Source: Euperipatoides rowelli
Lineage: Eukaryota > Onychophora > Udeonychophora > Euonychophora > Peripatopsidae
Assembly (NCBI GenBank): GCA_003024985.2
Contig: PXIH01S0023812.1
Strand: one strand, 5' to 3'
Length of the DNA: 10,960 bases
The notes beneath the pieces were generated by a model that worked only from the letters and a program-made list of their open reading frames with translations, did not search any database and was not told the origin of the DNA. Position numbers and translations under genes: made by a program. Position 1 is the first letter of the stretch; every line of letters starts with the position of its first letter. Below are positions 6,487-10,960 of the stretch, in pieces.

Positions 6487-7845
6487 ATGGGTACCATGAG
6501 CAGCTCATTGAACAACAAGGAAATAAATTTGATTGAAAATTGGTTTATGGTTTTGAGAGAAAAGATAAGGAATGTGGAAATTGTGACCAGTGACGAGGAT
6601 CACAACTCAGAGAGACTAATTAAGTTAATAATAGTCTCAGATATTGGAATAAGAAATTTAAGAAGGCCTACAATGATAAACGATTTATTTTTTCTGTGTA
6701 TAAGGAGGACCATGATTGTAGAATTAACGTTTCTGCTATTCTAATGAAAATTATTGGATTGGTAGGGAAAGACGCTATAGTTTGTGTTTTTTTTTTTTTT
6801 TTNTTTTGGCACGTAATAGTAAGTATGTGGGTGTTGATTTTGATTCAGAAATAAATATGAAGTATGTGGAAAGTAAATTTTAAAAATTTGATGGGGGTTA
6901 TATAGTTCCTGCTAAATATGGGGAACTATCTAAATACTTGGACATTCGTATCCACTGGGCTCGCATTCAGGAAAATTTTAATGAGATTTCCAAGGAGTTG
7001 TAAAAATATATGATAATAACAAGTATTAAATATGACGATTATACTGTTAGCAAGGATATTAGAGTTAAATCTGGAGTGATAGTGTGTAAAGCTATACTAA
7101 GACTAATGTTTTGGAAAGTGATATACCTTATCTTTTGGAGCTTGGATCACTCACATTATTAGTAGGCTAGTCATTAGGGGTTGGCAGCCGATATGCCTAA
7201 ATTGCAAAGGAATTGGCCATAAGTCTTTCGAATGTGATTTTTGTAAGTGTAACTTAATCAATTACGATTACGGTTTGTAGAAAGTGGACATGTTGAGGGG
7301 CTGTGTGAGGAGAAAAAGTTCACTATGTAGAAGCAGTAGCTAGTGAACAAAGTAATCAACTAAACTTAATGAGGAAGAAGGTTCTGATTACAATGATAAT
7401 GATACACAGAATAAATATTGTGAAGGAAATGTTAAAAGGATGAGGAAAATATAAGTGCAAATGCAGGGGTAGGATTTAGTGTGGATAAAGAGGGCTTAAA
7501 ATTCCAGCAGTGGCAGGATTTAGCTGAGACAATGAGCATGAATGATAATGAGAGTGCAAATGAGACTACTGACATGGATTATGAAGTTGGAGAGGACTGT
7601 ACAATTTTATATAAAACGTCATAGGAGAAACAGCAGGGAGAAATTACTAAAAATGTGAGGAATGACGTGACAGAATGCTTATAGAATTGAATGGAAGTGG
7701 AGCAACTGATGTGAAGATAAGAATTTTGGAAGGGAATAATAATGGTGGTAGTTTGGAGAAAGCTGAATGACTATGTAATATGGAAAGTGATGTTATTAGA
7801 CAAAATAATGGAGTAGGAGCAGAGAATAGAGATACTGTATATTGA
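6487..7845 (+). pseudogene. ORF1 of L1-like element 2 (RRM-like plus CCHC knuckle), broken
   Basis: The start at 6487 has A at -3 and G at +4, and the first 86 codons are open to a stop at 6742. The N-terminal part is charged. A frame change near 6660-6690 leads into YNDKRFIFSVYKEDHDC, matching the RFIF segment of element 1. Further on come KYVGVDFD, LDIRIHWARIQENF and then DIPYLLELGSLTLLVG (about 7120-7170), the run that precedes the knuckle in this ORF1 type. The CX2CX4HX4C knuckle CLNCKGIGHKSFEC is at about 7197-7234. A second, frameshifted cluster with SGHVEGLC follows near 7285-7308. The C-terminal half is acidic and rich in N and E. A T16 run plus N plus T4 at 6787-6807 breaks the frame. 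The end is approximate. Confidence 0.8.
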
Positions 7846-7946
7846 TTTTATATATCTTAAATTGCTTATTATTAATAGTATACATAATACTGATGCTATT
7901 TATGATTTCATTGCTTATTTTTGTTTAGAATTCTTTGCTCTAATAT
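7846..7946 (+). other. Inter-ORF region of element 2
   Basis: About 100 bases of AT-rich DNA lie between the last ORF1-like codons and the ATG at 7947. No recognisable signal is seen. The exact boundary of ORF1 is uncertain. Confidence 0.4.
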
Positions 7947-10352
7947 ATGAACTTTAGAAACAATAAAACATGGTCGTAATTTCGGGCCAAGGCCAATGTT
8001 CGCTCACTTAAAATAGTAGCAAAACAGCTTATATTAAAATAAAGTTTTTGTTACATCTTAATGCAGAAATTTATTTGTTGCAGGAGACACAGAGAAGCAA
8101 GCTGGATGGTGGTAAGTTATGGAATAGATTTAATATTGATTATGTAATTGTGGAAAATTTGGCGAATGTGAGAAGGAGTGGTATTGTTATTGCCGTATCA
8201 AAAACGATAGCCATGGATGTAAAGAATTATGGTGAACGTATTATGGTAATGAAGGTTAAAATAATGAGTAAAATATTTGGTATAGTGAATGTACATGTTC
8301 CAACTATATTGAAAGGGGAAAAAATATGTGTGGAAGGAAATTAAGGAAATTGTCAAAGTTATGGATTTATATTAGGAGATATGAATGTAAACAACTCTAC
8401 TGGGGAGGAAGAAGCATGACGATTTTTGAACAATTATGTTATGCTGGATATTGCTCTTCACTGTGGAATGGGTGGATTAGCAACAAGGAGAGAGAGTAGA
8501 TCTATCAATAGACTATATAGAATGTTTATTACAAATGATCATATGTATATTATGAACCTAAATATATGACTATCATATTTGGATCATGTTATGTTGAATA
8601 TGAAGGTTGTCTGAGAGGAAGTATAGAAATGAGGCCTTATTTAAAATTGGGATGGTACCTAATTGGCCATTGGCGACAATTAAGCAGGTGAATTCTGATT
8701 AACAGTTATGTAATTTATTAGAATGTAATGATTTTAATCCATTGATTAAGTGGTTAATGAGGAAAAAATGCATTTATGAAATTTGTGTTCAGAGTGATTT
8801 AATAAGGAAAAAATAATTGAAAATGAGATTCAGAATATTAATGTAATTTTAAACCAAAATATAAATAATAGTAATGATAATAATAGAGAGATAGGGGAAC
8901 TTAAACCCAGACTTGAGTATTTATTGACTATTCAGGATAAAAGGATGAAAATGAAAGTTAGAGAGGAAATAGTTTCCACAGTAGCCTACTATGCTCAAGT
9001 GGAGAGTGATAACAATATTTTAAAAAAAAGGAAAAGGGTTTCGAATATACATTGTATAAGATTTAATGAGGGGATTTATACTTCTAATTTGGATATTGTT
9101 CAAATTATACAAAAAGAGTTTATTAATGAGAATAAGTTGAAGTTTGCAGGAAAAAAAGATATAAATAAATATAATAAATTTTTAGGGGAACAGACCTTTA
9201 GGATATATAAATCAAGAAATAAAATTGGGATTGAGGATACTGGCAGGTTTAAATTAGATGATGATTTTACTAGAGAGGTGATTATTAATGATGTGATTGT
9301 AAAAACCTAGATGCAAAATGGGACCTGATGGGCTTACATAAAGGATTTATAAGGGGTTTAATCTTAGGGTAATATCATGCAAGTTGGATTTGTTAATTTT
9401 ATAATGGGTGGGATGGGAGGTGAATATGTATATGGGGAATATTTTAAGTCTTATATAAAGATTATTCCTAATAAATTTATTTTTGATCAGTATGGTATAG
9501 ACCATGATAGGTTTAGGCCAATAGCTTTATCCAATTGTGATGTGAAAGTATTAAAGAAGATGATACTTAACAGGATATTTCAAAATATTGATAAAGTAAT
9601 TCCAGAAAAATGGTGTTTGGATTAAAAAGTAGAACTATAGAGCAAGCTCTTTGTTTTTTGCTTATGGCATTTAGCAATAAGATGTGACTATTAGTGGTAG
9701 ACTTTATGTGGTGAGAGTGGATATGTCTGGTGCATACAATTATGTGAATATTGAATACTTGACATATATTATATTGAAGTATATAGGGGATAACAGAACA
9801 TCTAGGCTAATTATAAATATGTTGAAATATAAATCAGTGGCCTTTTTAAACAATAGGTCTTTTCTCATTTTGATAATATGGAAAATGAACTGCTCCAAGG
9901 ATCTCGACTCTCACCACTTTTGTATTCATTATATTTAGTAGATCTAGTTAAAAAGATAGAAAGTATAAATGATGGAATATGGACTGGGGGGGGGCATGCT
10001 ATTTAAAGGTGGCATCTTATATCGATGATGTAACAATATTTGTACCTAGTAAGAAACAACTTGATTGAGTTTATAAGGTACTACAGGAATTTATGGGGAT
10101 AACATGGTCAAACATAAATTTTGACAAATCCTATTGATGGGATATTAAGGAGGGGTGAGAAATATTAATAAATACAAACAGATGGGGGGAGCATGGGAAA
10201 ATTTTGGACATTTTTTCTTGTTGAAAGTGGAAATTCATTACAATTTAAAATTTTGGAAAATAAATTGGAGATGAAAGTGCTAATTAAAGGATATAAGGGA
10301 TTTGGGCTTGGACTTATTGATAACGTGAAGGTTGTCAATACATTATTGGTAA

Positions 10353-10358
10353 CTAAAT
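10353..10358 (+). repeat. Left 6-bp target duplication of SINE copy C
   Basis: CTAAAT is repeated at 10697-10702. Removing the insert with one copy joins the ORF2 codons on the two sides in frame (VT-K before, then FNFDFPY), which supports these borders. Six bases is short for a SINE, so the call is tentative. Confidence 0.6.
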
Positions 10359-10702
10359 AAATTTCCTAACGGAAAACTACGTTTATTTACAATATATACA
10401 ACATATAATGATTACAGTCTTCTTATAACCGGATACAACAGTGATGCTAGTATCTTCAATCATGTCCATTTGCCATTTTCTTATTCCGTTTCCTTGTCCA
10501 TTATAATTCTTAATTCCATAGAAAGCAAATCAAATAATAATATAACCTGAATGAATATAACCCTTATTCCAAATACTTTCAGAAAGAAAGCTTTGTGGAA
10601 AATTGGTTCGGACAGTGTGAGCCTTGAACCTGATTCGCGCCAACACCAAGGAGCTTAAGGCAGACCAGCTCATCCCACTGGACCACCGCTCCTTGGCTAA
10701 AT
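10359..10702 (-). mobile_element. tRNA-derived SINE (copy C) inserted in element 2 ORF2
   Basis: On the minus strand the head has an A box at 10685-10674 (TGGTCCAGTGGG, full consensus match) and a B box at 10631-10621 (AGGTTCAAGGC), 55 bases apart by start. The body shares a stretch with copy B (10546-10571 against 975-1003). The tail contains ATTGTAAATAAA and ends in a small hairpin, TTTCC-TAAC-GGAAA at 10362-10375. The element interrupts the post-palm region of the element 2 reverse transcriptase: NKLEMKVLIKGYKGFGLGL lies on the left and KSFMK and AVIQTFLFDKH on the right. A CTAAAT duplication marks the edges. Element 2 was therefore present before this insertion. The source tRNA was probably one with a long variable arm; the isotype is not identified. 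Confidence 0.8.
10621..10685 (-). promoter_or_regulatory. Internal RNA polymerase III promoter of SINE copy C
   Basis: The A box is at 10685-10674 and the B box at 10631-10621, read on the minus strand. The A box fits the consensus fully. The B box has AA and GG where the consensus allows any base and then CC, so it is slightly degenerate. Confidence 0.6.
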
Positions 10703-10960
10703 TTAACTTTGACTTCCCTTATGTACTAATATCTAAAAGTTTTATGAAATGATTTAATGCTGTAATACAGACATTTTTATTTGACAAACATAGATTTTGA
10801 GGTGTATATAGGAGCAGACTTCCATTGAAAAAGGGAGAGTTGGGGTTAATTGATATTTTAGTTATAAATAAAGTAATTATTTATAACTATATTTAAAAAA
10901 ATATTATTGATAATGGTAAATTAAAAAGGATGTTGGAATATGGTACGGTTATGAAGGAGC

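Larger units (their letters stand above)
6470..10960 (+). mobile_element. L1/Tx1-type LINE, element 2 (runs off the right edge)
   Basis: This is a second, related LINE in the same orientation, not a duplicate of element 1: protein segments align end to end but with many differences (for example VDMSGAYNYVN against LDMTSAYSYVN, and YIDD against YIED). The start lies just before TTCAAGATGG at 6481-6490, mirroring the TTTAAGATGG start of element 1. It keeps ORF1, the inter-ORF region, a complete endonuclease, the linker and the reverse transcriptase. Its C-terminus and 3' end lie outside the window. It contains SINE copy C at 10359-10702. It is inactive because of many stops and frameshifts, several at homopolymer runs. 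Confidence 0.87.
7947..10960 (+). pseudogene. ORF2 of L1-like element 2 (endonuclease and reverse transcriptase), broken
   Basis: The endonuclease is complete in outline: NVRSL at 7995, LLQETQ at about 8075-8092 with the catalytic glutamate, SGIVIAV at about 8178, VNVHVP at about 8288, GDMN at 8375-8386, SRSINRLY at 8495 and LDH (for SDH) at 8579-8587. A linker follows (8924-9310 open). The reverse transcriptase starts with GPDGLT near 9322. Then come FRPIALSNCDVKVLKKMILNR (about 9511-9573), motif A VDMSGAY at 9717 with the aspartate at 9720, motif B QGSRLSP at 9896, and motif C YIDD at 10018-10029, intact. The post-palm part resumes after SINE C with SRLPLKKGELGLIDIL near 10815-10860. The three palm motifs are in three frames; a G9 run at 9986-9994 marks one shift. 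The C-terminus is outside the window. Confidence 0.87.

Noticed and set aside
2594-10960. Elements 1 and 2 as a simple segmental duplication
   Set aside because: They differ at a large share of residues, element 1 has its own target-site duplication, and element 2 has a segment that element 1 lacks. Separate insertions fit better.
1-10960. CRISPR array, bacterial operon, prophage or riboswitch
   Set aside because: No regularly spaced direct repeats and no bacterial gene organisation; the content is eukaryotic retrotransposons.

Overview
The window looks like non-coding DNA from an animal with an AT-rich, repeat-rich nuclear genome. The evidence is several decayed non-LTR retrotransposons (LINEs) of two different clades, tRNA-derived SINEs with internal RNA polymerase III boxes, microsatellites and a few N bases. 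No intact host gene is visible. The sequence alone does not fix the species; CR1/L2-like and L1/Tx1-like LINEs together with tRNA SINEs occur in vertebrates and several invertebrate groups.

Layout from left to right. Bases 1-690 are AT-rich DNA without a recognisable gene. A tRNA-like SINE head on the + strand (copy A, about 699-771) is followed by a G16 run. A minus-strand SINE (copy B, about 820-1134) comes next. At 1328-2265 lies a 5'-truncated CR1/L2-type LINE on the minus strand, keeping the end of its reverse transcriptase ORF, a 3' UTR, a terminal hairpin and a (TATTTG)4 tail. It appears to have inserted into the A box of another SINE (copy D), whose two halves are 1307-1327 and 2266 to about 2545.

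From 2594 to 6172 there is a LINE of L1/Tx1 type (element 1), flanked by a perfect 15-bp target-site duplication at 2579-2593 and 6173-6187. It keeps ORF1 with CCHC knuckles, then ORF2 with the start of the endonuclease, the reverse transcriptase and the C-terminal cysteine motif, then a G-rich 3' UTR. It is frameshifted in many places and has lost about 1.2 kb inside ORF2. After a short spacer comes a 143-bp foldback (6324-6466). A second, related but clearly different L1/Tx1 LINE (element 2) runs from about 6470 past the right edge. It keeps the RRM-like and CCHC ORF1, the whole endonuclease domain and a YIDD reverse transcriptase, and is interrupted at 10359-10702 by SINE copy C, which duplicated 6 bases of target.

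All coding remnants are pseudogenes. In life a LINE ORF1 protein coats its RNA, while the ORF2 endonuclease and reverse transcriptase copy it into the genome; SINEs borrow such machinery. Here the sequence records a layered history: SINE D before the CR1-type insertion, and element 2 before SINE C. Elements 1 and 2 are two subfamilies sitting head to tail.
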